The notes: generated from the sequence alone by a model not told the origin. DNA of 64,000 bases from Euonymus europaeus (GCA_963580455.1 OY756969.1:18138760-18202759), one strand, 5' to 3'. Positions 22,080-33,396 are shown, counted from the first letter of the stretch. Program-made: numbers and translations.

Positions 22080-23230
22080 GTTGATGGCGTTGAAATTCCA
22101 ACGACCCAACATCAGAAACTGGCGGTCGAAATGCGTTTGGCCTCGATTCAGCTGTTTTTGGCAACAAATCGAGGCATGATCTGTGGCGTTGGATTCATCT
22201 TGGCCGGGTGATTCCAAAGCCGCTAGCCTTGCCTCCATCAGCCATTGAAAAGCGATTGCTTAGTCAAAAAAAACATTTTAGACAATTCTTCATAGGAAAA
22301 AAAATTCTACAGAGAGAAAACCCACTGTACAATTTATTATGATATTATTGAATCATTATCTATGCCTTATTTTAAGTGCTTCCAATGGTAAGAATTTATT
22401 GGGTGTAGCGAATCCAAAATTTTGGGTTCATCACTTGAGATATAGGGCTATAATAGCAAATTTGGGTTTTGGGTCCGTTTAACAGAGAAAAAATGGTTCT
22501 ACAAGGAAAGAGTTTTGATCAATTTTGGAAGTTAGAACTCGGTATTTAAGGTACTCGAGCCAATTAGATAGAGTTTAGTAGTTAGAACCCCAATGTTTAT
22601 CGCTTGTGACATTTAAGATTTTAGTGTTGAATCCTTTCCTTGATCTCGTTAGAGTATAGGGAATCTGAGTCTTGGTGTTGACCACCTGGGACATAGGATT
22701 TTAGTAGTGAATCCAAGCTTTGGTTATGTCAAACAAAGAAAAAGTGATTCTAGAGAGAAAATAAAGATTTTTCAAAGAAATATAGATTCTACAGAGAAAA
22801 ATAGTTATGCACTAGTAGTAGAACGAAAACTGTAATTTCATATTTTTTGGACTAACTTTTCTGTTCAACCATAATGATCAGCGTTGATCACAAAAGAAAC
22901 ACTACTGCGAGGGAGTAAAACCCAACTTACGACGACTGAAACAAAGATCCACTACCTCCGGAAAGCCTCCATGAAGCTCCAATGACGCTTGAAAACTTTT
23001 TTCCTCATTGTGGATGTTTTCAATGTCGGATCGAGGGGAGGACAATGGATTTGGAATCGCCTGACCAAGATGAATCTAACGCCATCGATTTTCCCTTGAT
23101 CCCACGTCAAAAACAACCAGATCGAGACAAAATTTTCGGTTGTGGACTAAGGAGAGACCAAAGTCGTTAGCCTCGTTTCAGCGATACGATTCCAACGACG
23201 GTAGTCTCACTTCAATCAGACGCGGGGAAG
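22080..23230. repeat. Large imperfect inverted repeat (foldback-like), about 1.15 kb
   Basis: The left arm around 22135-22260 contains GCGTTGGATTCATCTTGG followed by GTGATTCCAAAGCC. The complement of the right arm around 23010-23125 contains GCGTTAGATTCATCTTGG followed by GCGATTCCAAATCC, with matching flanks (CTCGAT...GTTTTTG outside, CATTGAAAA inside). The arms are about 110 bp at modest identity, with a non-coding spacer of about 750 bp. Exact ends and target duplication are not visible. Confidence 0.55.
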
Positions 23231-25820
23231 GAAATATATGATTGTCGACCCATTTTAACCTAATTGGATGCATGGTGATGATATTTTCAAGATATCCATC
23301 CTTTTATCCTTATTTCTAAATTTTAAAATGGAATACATCAATTTCAAATAAAGTATGTAACTCTCTCTATCTAATTTGCCCTCAATGATATTAATACCAT
23401 GAAGTCATTTGTATTTTGTGCATAGAATATGAAGTCCATCAATTCAGTCATTTAAGTCCAACAATAACATAATTTTTTCTTGTTTTCTCATACGAAAGTC
23501 CAAACATTATTTAATCAAGAAGTAAATCCTGGCCTCGGAAGGAAGTTGACGGGTTTCGTGTTGACAGGATTACCGAAACAGACACGTTGACTTGGGAAGC
23601 AATTAACGCACCCCAACGTTACGCTATTTTAATCAACAGACATTTTCTGGCGCGGGTGTAACACGGGCGCCTACCTCATTCCACACCCACCGTCCCACCC
23701 CAGTGATTTGGTGTGCGGCTCACATTATGGGCACCACCATTCGCTCAATAAAAAGTCACGTCCGTATTACGGGCGTCCGTATTAGAGCACTATTCATCTT
23801 AATCATAAACTCCATAAGGTTATTTATCTCGTCGTTTGCTTGCAGTCATAAAATCTTAATAGACACAACTTGTGATTGTATACACCGTAGATTCTTGAAT
23901 TTACAATCGTTTAAAAGTTAATGAATCAAAGTAGGTCATCTATAGTTTTGGAAAACGAAAAACGGGTGAACAATGAAAATCCTTAGACATCGATAGGGTG
24001 CTCGCCAAAGACACTTTGATGGTTAAATCAATGCTCGCTAAAGTAGATAGTTCAAGTAATATATGATAAATTGTTGGGATTCAATATGCTCAATGTTAAT
24101 GTTGTAATGCGAGATAGGAGGCTAGTAAGGTCTTTTGAGTGAAGGTCGTTTTTAGGCTAGTTTAGTGGGAGTTTCGTCATCATTTCCTTTGGAGAGGATA
24201 TGGAGTATTTGTACTAGCTATGGACGGTTGAAATGGTGACATAGCAACGTAGAGGCAAGATATGGTGCAATTATGGGAGACGTGATTAGCGTATGAAATG
24301 GGAAAACGTATGACATGATAAGTTGATGAAGGATATAGGTTTGAGATTATGGTTCCATGTCAATCAATGAACATGTATCATATAAAAGTGTGTCTTTTTA
24401 GTTGTGTGAGGGTTCTAAGGCGGCTTCTAATTAGTTAAAAGGTAGGTCGTCGTTACCCTATGAAAGCCATAACTAGAGTTGAGACGGGCGAGTTGGTGAT
24501 GGGCTTGATTTCTATTCCCATAGGAAAATGCACATACATGTGTGTGAACCAGTAAAAGTAAATCAATTATGATCATAGAAAATGTCGAGTATTCCTAAAT
24601 GTTAGGATCATAATATTCCAATATGAATGACGGTATGAATTTTGAATTTGAAAATGTCAGAATGGAGCCAAAATTTGGGGTGTATGTGTGTGCCATATAC
24701 GATTAGGGATGTTAGAAATATGAATTGTTAAAGATACCTATAACAACCGTTGGTATGAGCAATCATATTTACAATTATTTGAGTCAATCAGCATAAACCA
24801 AAAACTTTTAACGTAAAGGAATAGACAGAATGTCTCATACTTTAATGAGAAGCTGCTTAAAGTCAGAATATGAATTCTACTCTCATGCTACTACTTTTCA
24901 GAGACATCTATTCATTATATTTTCTAATTTCAGTGTCAATAACAAAAGGCAGAATCGTCAAAAGACAGAATTGACAATGTCAAAATAGGAAGAAAAAAAC
25001 AGCCGCAAAATTACACAAATGCAATCTGCTAAATTGACAACATCATCACCTTTTACATTGCCGATTTTATTTTCTTCTGCAACTTCTTCCACTTGAGATG
25101 TATCTGACATGACAAGCCAGAGAAGACCATGTCGACACAGGCCCATTGCTTTGTGGACAATGGATTATCGTTCAGTACTGAAGAGTGAAGACACCACAAT
25201 GCTGACAAATTTGTAGAGTTGTGGTGATGGTTGTGTTAGCCAGTGAACCAAACCATCTAATGGTTAGAAAGATGAAATTCTGACCCACTGCACCCTCCTG
25301 AGACAAAAGAGGAAAATGTCTCCGGTATTGTAACCGATCTCACGCAAGCATAAGAAATAAAGGGAAAAAAAATTAAACATAGTGATTTTTATGTGGTTCA
25401 GTCAAAATGTGTCTACATTCACGAAGGAGCTCATTATTTCTTTCACTATGAAAAATGGCGAGTACAAGACATAACTAAGGCATATATTGGTAATCTTAGA
25501 ATCCAACTTATACAATGACTAAACTACTCCCATACATAAAAAAAAATCCTATCTCAACTCTTTTTTACCGTATGCCACTCCTGCACCCCTACAATCGCAA
25601 TTGCACTTGACTCGATCCAAGAATGCTTCGCGCTAGAAGACTCAGAGCCCTTCGCGTGGAACCTTTTACTTTACCTTTGAGGTTTAAAATTCAGTCCATT
25701 AAAATAATGAGCCACACCATAATTCAACACTAGGATGCCTCTTGATGCTGCTTACAGAACTCAACCGCATCAAATCCTCTACCATATGGCCAGCCAAACA
25801 TGATTGTGGTGTTGTATATT
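23231..25820. other. Long intergenic stretch left of the young copia
   Basis: No convincing gene was found. The small minus-strand ORF at 24958-25146 has no recognisable family or exon partners. Sequence near 25370-25470 has the look of an old LTR fragment but no ends could be fixed. Confidence 0.35.
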
Positions 25821-25825
25821 GTACC
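25821..25825 (+). repeat. Target site duplication GTACC, left copy
   Basis: GTACC directly precedes the left LTR; the same five bases directly follow the right LTR at 33397-33401. Confidence 0.92.
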
Positions 25826-26158
25826 TGTTGATTCGATAGGAAGAAGAAACACTTACTTGTTTCTTGATCGGTACGACAAATTTGACAGGATCGTAGTAGG
25901 TTCCAATGCTTCAACTCGTAACTCCGATTACTAGAACCGAGATAGATTTCACAGTACGAACACCCTTGATTCTTTTGTTTTAGGAACTGGAGAAGTAATC
26001 TTCTTGGAAGAAGCTCTTCCTCTGTTTTTCCTTGCCAATATACGTTTAACGTATATTGGCAGTTGAGAGCAGTTGTCTCCAAGACAACTGCCTCAACTCC
26101 CAAGTAAATGGGTTGGGCTGAGTCTAGCCCTCATGGGCGACCCAGCCCAAGTCCAACA
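25826..26158 (-). repeat. 3' LTR of the young copia
   Basis: On the minus strand it starts TGTTGGACTTGGG and ends CGAATCAACA. It contains two adjacent hairpins: GCCAATATACGT with ACGTATATTGGC (26034-26060), and a stem around GCAGTTGTCT with AGACAACTGC (26061-26097). The minus-strand ORF across this LTR is repeated in the other LTR and is unlikely to be a gene. Confidence 0.95.
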
Positions 26159-27298
26159 TCTCCCACTCGCCCATGATGGGCTGGACTTTATACTTGCATA
26201 AGAAATCATTCATACAGGTGAACGGACTGTGCGACCTGAAGCACACAGATATTGGGAGCTCTAATATAGAAACCTCATACAGGCCATATTAGAGACATCA
26301 ACCTCAAAATATAATTATTCATGAAAGTGTACTTATATACCCCAAACATTTTGAATCACACATAATTGAGTATTATTCAATCCCTCAAGAATTCTATACT
26401 CAATCCATCACAACAATTACAAGTATTCTAAATCATATCAAACTCCTTTGAGCGAGATGATCCCGGCCGGTAAATACAAGCAATAGGTGTAAATCCAAAA
26501 AAAATGTTCTTTCTTTCGCCCTCATATCAATTAGATCTGAATTAACTCGCTTTCCTAGGAGTGCACCTTTATGTCGAATCATTCCATGACCATAGGATAC
26601 ACCCTTAAGGTAGCAAACATTAATACATCACATCATGATATAGTCTAAAGTTGCAAAGGGTAAAGTATTGAGATCTATGTCTAGATCTCTCTAGGACTCA
26701 CACAGTGAAGAAGTAGGGATCCATTCTTTCACTTCCAAATAGGTCGACTAGCACATGCAGTATGAAATGCATGCTATGGCAGAGCTTCTCTCTTCTATTC
26801 TTAAGACAAAGAATGTATGTCATTGCTCTCCTCATTAGAGGTAATATACCATACGAGTCTTAGTCTTGTCACCAAATCACAGGCGCCAAACCTGAACTTC
26901 TCATCTACTCACTTTTAAAGTGTCAGATGACTAACTTCACACTCGGCTTTTATCATATAGACTCATGAATGGCGGGGATTCATTCATGTCGATTCTCTTA
27001 TTTAAGAATCTCATCTTGGTCCTAACCAAGGCGACTCCAAATTGATGACTTTGAATTAAATTCGCTCCCATTGCGCTCAAGTCGCTAATCAAGCGCTATA
27101 ACTCAAATAGTCTCATCTCTACTCGCTTGACAAGCGCTAGAGGCGATTGCTCGTGTGAGTGAGCCAATCTTTGTCTATCAACATACCTTATTGAATTGTA
27201 CAACTATACTCTTACAGTATATACCGTAAAATAAACGTTGAATAATATGTAGAAAACATTTAATTTATTCAACAAACTGCAAGCATCCTAATCGCATA
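26159..27298 (-). other. Long 3' untranslated region of the young copia
   Basis: About 1.14 kb separates the gag-pol stop from the 3' LTR. No ORF of interest was found. The polypurine tract is the last 10 bases next to the LTR (26168-26159 on the minus strand). Confidence 0.65.
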
Positions 27299-30200
27299 TT
27301 ACATTCTACACATGCCTAGGGATTTTACATGTTTCATAAATACATCCCTTGCTATAGGCTTGGTGAGTGGGTCTGCCACCATGTCATTTGTAGAAATGTA
27401 TTTTAGGACCACGTCCTTGTCAGTAATTGCATCTCTAATATAGTGATATCGTTTCTTTATGTGTTTGGTCTTTCCATGATATTTAGGATCCTTGGCAACA
27501 GCCAATGCAGCAGTGTTATCACAGAAAATTGTCACAGGTTCTGATGCTGTTTTGACAATTTCTAAGTGCTGCAGGAAACTCTTTAACCAAACAGCATCTT
27601 GAGTTGCTGCGGAACAAGCTACGTATTCAGCCTCCATAGTGGATAAGGCTACACAAGATTGCTTTTTGCTACTCCATAGTATTGCACTATCATTTAGCAA
27701 GAAAGTAAATCCTGAAGTTGATTTGCACTGATCAACGTCTCCTCCCCAATCAGCATCGGAGTAACCTATCAAGCGCAAATCCTTCTTCCCTTGATAACAT
27801 AGCATATAGTCTGAAGTTCCTTTCAGATACCGCAGAATCCTCTTGACTGCCATCCAGTGCTTTTGACCAGGATTTGACTGATATCGGCTGACCAAACCAA
27901 CAGCATAACATATGTCAGGACGTGTGCACATCATTGCATACATCAGACTCCCGACAGCACTGGCATAAGGTACTCTGGACATCTTTTCTATCTCTTCTGG
28001 AGTCTTGGGACACATATCAAGACTTAGGCTCAAACTCTTTTCAACAGGAGTATCCATCGGCTTGCTATCTTGCATGTGATAGCGCTCCAACATCTTTTTG
28101 ATGTAAGTCTCTTGAGATAAACCCAAAAGCCTTTTAGCGCGATCTCTAATGATCTTCACACCAAGCACGTAGCTAGCCTCACCCATGTCTTTCATTTCAA
28201 AGTTGGACGATAACCACTTTTTAGTGGTATCAATCATCTCTTTGTTGTTTCCAGCTATTAGAATGTCATCGACATATAAGGACAAAATTACAAAACCATC
28301 ACTTGAACGTTTTAAATACACACAATGGTCCTCATCCATCATCGTAAATCCATTCTTTTGGATTGCTTGATGAAACTTGATGTTCCATTGCCTAGATGCT
28401 TGCTTGAGACCATATATAGATCTTTTGAGCTTGCAAACTTTGCGCTCTTGTCCTTTAGATTCAAAACCCAAAGGTTGATCCATATAGATTTCTTCATCTA
28501 GTTCTCCATTGAGAAAAGCAGTTTTTACGTCCATTTGGAATAATTCTAAGTCCATATATGCAACTATAGCTAGAACGAGGCGAACAGAAGTAATTCTCAC
28601 AACAGGTGAGAATGTATCTTCATAGTCAATTCCCTCTTCTTGTGTGTAGCCTTTTGCTACTAGTCGAGCCTTATATCTTTCTATGGACCCATCCGCCTTA
28701 CGTTTAATTTTGAGAATCCATTTATTTCCAATGGATTTTCGACTTGGCGGTAGATCAACCAAATCCCAGACTTGATTAGCGTTCATTGACTCCATTTCTT
28801 CTTCCATAGCTTTACTCCATTCCTTAGCCTGAGGACCAGATAGAGCCTCTTTTACCGATTGTGGCTCTTCATCATCCTGTGGGGCAATCATGAATGCTTC
28901 CCCCTCAATCTCAAATCGACGACGTGGGATACGTTCACGGATGCTTCGACGAGGTTGAGATTGCTCATGATCTTGCTCCATAGGAGTCGGATCAAGCACC
29001 ATGTCGCTCCCACGTTCCACGGGAGGATTAAGAGTGTTCTCTAATCCCTCAACTGCGGTTGGGGCGCCATTTTCTTGATTTTCATATAATTGAAAATCTT
29101 TATTGACCTCACCTCTCACAGGAAAGTCCTCTTCTAAGAAAATGACATCTCGGGACTCACGTTCTGTCACGCTCCCATCAGCTTTTTCACCAATGAAAAC
29201 AAATCCTTTGGAGGTTTCTGAGTATCTAATAAAAATACACTTCTTCCCCCTAGGACCAAGTTTCCCATATTGATGAGAATTATTATGAATGTAAGCTGCA
29301 CACCCCCAAGGATGCAAATTTCCTAAATTAGGTTTATTGCCATTCCATAATTCATATGGGGTGGATGAGACAGATTTAGAGGGAACACGATTAAGTACGT
29401 ATGCAGCAGTTAATAACGCATCTCCCCAAAAGGAAATAGGTAAATTAGCTTGCGCCATCATCGACCTAACCATGTCTAATAGGGTCCTATTCCTCCTTTC
29501 TGCAACTCCATTTTGTTGCGGAGTATAAGGAATAGTTAGCTGACGAGCTATACCCTTTTCATCACAAAAACTTTTAAATTGATCAGATAGATATTCACGA
29601 CCTCGATCGGTCCTTAAAGTTTTGATCTTCATGGTTAATTGATTCTCTACCAAATTAGTATATTGTTTGAAGCAATCCAATGCATCAGACTTATGAGAAA
29701 TCAAATAAACGTGACCAAAACGTGTGAAATCATCTATAAAAGTGATGAAATAGTCGGCACCATGCCTAGCCCTCACATTCAGTGGTCCACAAATGTCTGA
29801 ATGAATAAGCTGTAATGGACTAATGGCTCTTTTGGCTTTGCCAAATGGTAATCTAGTTGCTTTTCCAGCTAGGCAATGCTCACATGTGGGCAATTCTACT
29901 TTGGCGAGTGATCCCAAGAGACCTGCTCGTGCCAATCTATTTAATCGGTCTTGCCCAATGTGTCCTAATCTAGCATGCCATAAAATACTTTCAGTATTAG
30001 GAACAGCACTGGACTTATCAACAACATAGATAGATGGATAGTTATTAACTACAATGTTAGTGGTATCTAATACCATAAAACGATCCATTATATAGCCAGA
30101 ACCATAATAAACGTTGTCCAGAAATACTTTTACACAACCTTTAACAAACTGAAGCTCAAAACCTAGTTCTAATAAGACAATAACAGAAACAAGATTTCGT

Positions 30201-31330
30201 CGAACTTCAGGAGCGTAGAGCACATCATGAAGGTAAAGTGTGCGACCACCCCGCAGCTCTAGCTTGCAGGTACCGATCCCAAGCACATCAGCGGAAGCAT
30301 TGTTCCCCATGTAAATACTCCTACTTCCTTTAGGAATTCGACGAAATTCCACAAAGTTTGTTCGGTCCCTTGTTATGTGGTCGGTTGCTCCTGAGTCTAC
30401 AGTCCAAAAAGGAACAGTCTCAGCAAGCATTAAACAACTACTAACATATAAGTTAGAGGGACAAATTTGTGCAAACAATACCTTTGGCTCAGTGCAATCA
30501 CGAGCAAAGTGACCAGGTTTGCCACAATTGAAACAATTGTTGTTTCTGCCTTTCTTGCCGCCGCGTTTCCCACGCTTGCGCTTGTGTCCACTAGTACTAG
30601 CTTCATTTCCTCCTTTGCCTTTATGGAAAGTCTTTCCTTTACCCTTCCACTTCTTGCGTCCAGAGCCTTGTGCTCCTCGCGATTTGGACTCAGTCAAGAA
30701 AGCTTCATTATCAGGCTTCTCAGAGAGAAGACGATCTTCCTCAAGCTCAACATGACGAGCGACTTCATCAAATGTCTTGATGTTGTCGTTATGGGTAAGG
30801 TTAACACGCATGTGTTCCCAATTTCTTGGCAAAGAGCGAATCACAGCTTGAACTTGCTGCTCATCAGTCATTTCATGCCCAGCAGACCTCAGTTCACTGA
30901 TCATGTTAGACATGACCGTTAGATGCTGCCTCATGGTTTGATCTTGGCGCTTCTTATAACCATCGAACTTGAGGGTTAACTGACGCAACCTTGTTGTTGA
31001 AGTTCCACCATACTGGAGCTTAACAGCATCCCAAACTGCTTGAGCTGAACGATACCTCTCAAAGCGCAGCATTATATCATTCTTCATGCTGCTCAACATC
31101 AAAATGCGAGCCACACGATCTTTGCGCTTATAGGCCTGATATGCTTCCATATCACGCCTATGTTGAGCAGTGTTGCCTTGTTCAGGTTCAGCCATGGGTT
31201 GTGTAATTAATTCCAACATGTCTTGCTCTTCCAGGAGATACTGAATCTTACGATGCCAGACATCGTAATTCTTTTCATTCAGTTTGTCTCCATGGTTCAA
31301 ATCAGCGACAATGCTCTTTGTTGCAGCCAT
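27299..31330 (-). CDS. Copia gag-pol polyprotein, about 1,343 aa, intact
   Basis: One unbroken frame encodes all copia functions in order. I choose the ATG at 31330 (MAATKSIVADLN), the usual gag start of this group, over an upstream in-frame ATG at 31351. Gag has the UBN2-like fold and a zinc knuckle CFNCGKPGHFARDC near residues 263-276. Protease is WTVDSGATDHIT near 307. Integrase has WHARLGHI...CEHC near 447-485 and a DDE core: LIHSDICGPL, TLRTDRGREYL and NGVAERRNR, near 507, 570 and 606. Reverse transcriptase has FQMDVKTAFLNG near 931 and YVDDILIAGNN near 1015. RNase H has YSDADWGG near 1188 and ends ADPLTKPIARDVF. No stop or frameshift was seen, so this copy may still make active proteins. 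Confidence 0.95.
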   Translation of the reverse strand: MAATKSIVADLNHGDKLNEKNYDVWHRKIQYLLEEQDMLELITQPMAEPEQGNTAQHRRDMEAYQAYKRKDRVARILMLSSMKNDIMLRFERYRSAQAVWDAVKLQYGGTSTTRLRQLTLKFDGYKKRQDQTMRQHLTVMSNMISELRSAGHEMTDEQQVQAVIRSLPRNWEHMRVNLTHNDNIKTFDEVARHVELEEDRLLSEKPDNEAFLTESKSRGAQGSGRKKWKGKGKTFHKGKGGNEASTSGHKRKRGKRGGKKGRNNNCFNCGKPGHFARDCTEPKVLFAQICPSNLYVSSCLMLAETVPFWTVDSGATDHITRDRTNFVEFRRIPKGSRSIYMGNNASADVLGIGTCKLELRGGRTLYLHDVLYAPEVRRNLVSVIVLLELGFELQFVKGCVKVFLDNVYYGSGYIMDRFMVLDTTNIVVNNYPSIYVVDKSSAVPNTESILWHARLGHIGQDRLNRLARAGLLGSLAKVELPTCEHCLAGKATRLPFGKAKRAISPLQLIHSDICGPLNVRARHGADYFITFIDDFTRFGHVYLISHKSDALDCFKQYTNLVENQLTMKIKTLRTDRGREYLSDQFKSFCDEKGIARQLTIPYTPQQNGVAERRNRTLLDMVRSMMAQANLPISFWGDALLTAAYVLNRVPSKSVSSTPYELWNGNKPNLGNLHPWGCAAYIHNNSHQYGKLGPRGKKCIFIRYSETSKGFVFIGEKADGSVTERESRDVIFLEEDFPVRGEVNKDFQLYENQENGAPTAVEGLENTLNPPVERGSDMVLDPTPMEQDHEQSQPRRSIRERIPRRRFEIEGEAFMIAPQDDEEPQSVKEALSGPQAKEWSKAMEEEMESMNANQVWDLVDLPPSRKSIGNKWILKIKRKADGSIERYKARLVAKGYTQEEGIDYEDTFSPVVRITSVRLVLAIVAYMDLELFQMDVKTAFLNGELDEEIYMDQPLGFESKGQERKVCKLKRSIYGLKQASRQWNIKFHQAIQKNGFTMMDEDHCVYLKRSSDGFVILSLYVDDILIAGNNKEMIDTTKKWLSSNFEMKDMGEASYVLGVKIIRDRAKRLLGLSQETYIKKMLERYHMQDSKPMDTPVEKSLSLSLDMCPKTPEEIEKMSRVPYASAVGSLMYAMMCTRPDICYAVGLVSRYQSNPGQKHWMAVKRILRYLKGTSDYMLCYQGKKDLRLIGYSDADWGGDVDQCKSTSGFTFLLNDSAILWSSKKQSCVALSTMEAEYVACSAATQDAVWLKSFLQHLEIVKTASEPVTIFCDNTAALAVAKDPKYHGKTKHIKKRYHYIRDAITDKDVVLKYISTNDMVADPLTKPIARDVFMKHVKSLGMCRM

Positions 31331-31771
31331 TTCAACTATATATAGATACAATTACTTAAATTAGGATTTTGTACAATTCAAATTATTTAAACAATGTTTC
31401 GCCATAAATTTCCAAATTAATTAATAATAATCTAACACATGCAACAGTAACGAAAGTAATGTTACACATTCAATCAATTTCTGTTAGCATAGTCCAATTA
31501 TTATTATTTAATTTAAACATGCGCAACATTTTGGTTATTAGGTAAGATTTATCTCATAAATCTACCAACCTAAAACCTCCCACTATCTTAAATATTTCCA
31601 TACATGCTCATTTAATGTAACTAATTAATAAATTACATAAAAGAAACATGCTTTTAATTAAATAACACATCAAATATGTACATCAAGATCATAAATATGT
31701 ACATACATAAGCAAATAATCAAATGTACTGGAAATATGTTCAATGTGATACTATAATAGAAAGACTACATA

Positions 31772-32209
31772 TCACATCCTAGGTATATAATCAGGATCAG
31801 CTATCACATCATCCGTGTCATCATCACTGTGTTCACCAAGCTCATACACCTCATACCATGGAACAAAACGAGCAGCAGGCTCCAGAGACCTTGCGCTTCG
31901 TCCTGTTCGACGTATACCCATAATGATATACTGGCGCTCCCTCTCAAGCAGTATCTCATCAGCGAGAGTGTTGAAGTTAATAAAACTCAACCGTGGTTTC
32001 AACGCCTGACGAACAAACTCCCATTCATCCGGTAGAGCATTGAGCACAATCTCAAGTTGTTGCTCAAGAAAGAACTCATGAACATCACGATGCCACAAAT
32101 TTTGAATCCAATAAAACATATAATCTATATGCTCAGCAATCGTATGCGATGCATTCTTCTTATATGTCAATAAATGAATAATTTGTGCTCGTGTAGCCAC
32201 TACATACAC
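31772..32209 (-). CDS. Extra gag-like ORF in the leader of the young copia, 145 codons
   Basis: This frame lies between the primer-binding site and gag-pol, on the same strand. Its first 90 residues read like a diverged relative of the middle of copia gag. TYKKNASHTIAEHIDYMFYW matches the element's own YKKRQDQTMRQHLTVMSNMI in spacing, and EIVLNALPDEWEFVRQAL matches QAVIRSLPRNWEHMRVNL, each followed by a helical acidic stretch (ADEILLERERQ against ARHVELEEDR). The tail is acidic (HSDDDTDDVIADPD). No zinc knuckle. The bases just before the frame (minus strand ...TTTGTGTATGTAG at about 32200) look like a plant 3' splice site, so it may be an exon rather than start at its ATG. Function unknown. 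Confidence 0.5.
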   Translation of the reverse strand: MYVVATRAQIIHLLTYKKNASHTIAEHIDYMFYWIQNLWHRDVHEFFLEQQLEIVLNALPDEWEFVRQALKPRLSFINFNTLADEILLERERQYIIMGIRRTGRSARSLEPAARFVPWYEVYELGEHSDDDTDDVIADPDYIPRM

Positions 32210-33049
32210 AAATAATCAAATAAAACAATAATTAACTTAGAAATTAGTTAATTATAACATGTACAAAATTTTCCAGAAATTCAAAAAATTCCAGAAAAAT
32301 CATTAATAATTAGAAAATAAATAAATAAATCATCGAAAAAAAAATTATCATTTTCTAACCTTTCACGCGCTCACACGCGCCACAAAGCCGGAAGCCAATC
32401 AGAGCCCGCGGTGTACTACACGCGCGGTCAACGATCTGGTCAACGCGTGCTTAATTTTTTTTTTTAAAATGGAGCGCGGGTCAACCCGTGGGTCAAACCC
32501 GACCCGCGCATATGGATAGGTCAAACCCGGGTCAAAGGACCCGGTTGACCAAGAGGAAGGCGCGTGAGCGCTCCGCCTGGCGCGTGATCCTCACGCGCCG
32601 CCTTCCAGGGCTTTTTTCCGGTCAAAAATTTTTCGAACCTGGCCCAAAATACTTCCAGATCTTGTTTCGCATTTTTCCGAAATTTTTTGAGTGTTTAATT
32701 TTGATGTTTGATCATCACACAGTCTCTACGCGACTGTAACTGTTCAAGAACACATAATTTCCAGAAAAGTAACCCAGAAAATTCATCCAAGAACAATTTC
32801 GATCATGAATTTTCAAATAATCATAACAATTCATACATTTGTCAGAAAAATGTGGAAAAATACTCGTTGGAAAGCTTGTTCAGAGAGCTTTCCAACCATA
32901 CCATATACGAAATCAAAACATGAAATAACAATGATCAAAATGCAGAACAAAGTTTCGGTTTTCATATTGAAAATCATGGTATATATCGTATTCTAACCCG
33001 ATTTTAACATTACAAAACACGTAATCGAGCATGAAACATACTATTATTC
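32210..33049 (-). other. Leader of the young copia, with a GC-rich block
   Basis: The part near 32360-32640 is strikingly GC-rich compared with the AT-rich window. It is dense in CACGCG/CGCGTG and GGTCAA/GGGTCAA words. No gene was recognised in it. The remainder, up to the primer-binding site, is AT-rich. Confidence 0.55.
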
Positions 33050-33063
33050 GGCTCCGATACCAT

Positions 33064-33396
33064 TGTTGATTCGATAGGAAGAAGAAACACTTACTTGTTT
33101 CTTGATCGGTACGACAAATTTGACAGGATCGTAGTAGGTTCCAATGCTTCAACTCGTAACTCCGATTACTAGAACCGAGATAGATTTCACAGTACGAACA
33201 CCCTTGATTCTTTTGTTTTAGGAACTGGAGAAGTAATCTTCTTGGAAGAAGCTCTTCCTCTGTTTTTCCTTGCCAATATACGTTTAACGTATATTGGCAG
33301 TTGAGAGCAGTTGTCTCCAAGACAACTGCCTCAACTCCCAAGTAAATGGGTTGGGCTGAGTCTAGCCCTCATGGGCGACCCAGCCCAAGTCCAACA
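33064..33396 (-). repeat. 5' LTR of the young copia
   Basis: Same length and apparently same sequence as the 3' LTR, with hairpins at 33272-33298 and 33299-33335. The primer-binding site follows at 33062-33050 on the minus strand. Confidence 0.95.

Larger units (their letters stand above)
25826..33396 (-). mobile_element. Complete Ty1/copia retrotransposon, 7,571 bp, apparently young
   Basis: Two 333-bp LTRs (25826-26158 and 33064-33396) appear identical base for base by eye and are flanked by the 5-bp duplication GTACC. Reading on the minus strand: 5' LTR, one spacer base, primer-binding site TGGTATCGGAGCC (33062-33050, matching the methionine tRNA type), a 1.7-kb leader, one intact gag-pol ORF, a 1.1-kb 3' region, a purine tract ending GTGGGAGA next to 26158, then the 3' LTR. 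Everything expected for an autonomous copy is present. Identical LTRs imply recent insertion. Confidence 0.95.

Noticed and set aside
24958..25146. 62-codon minus-strand ORF
   Set aside because: No family, no splice partners, composition not distinctive.
25699..26103. 134-codon minus-strand ORF, with a near-copy at 32913-33341
   Set aside because: Both lie in the copia LTRs, and the shared part is identical because the LTRs are.
30467..30922. 151-codon plus-strand ORF within the young copia
   Set aside because: Antisense shadow of gag, with no family resemblance.
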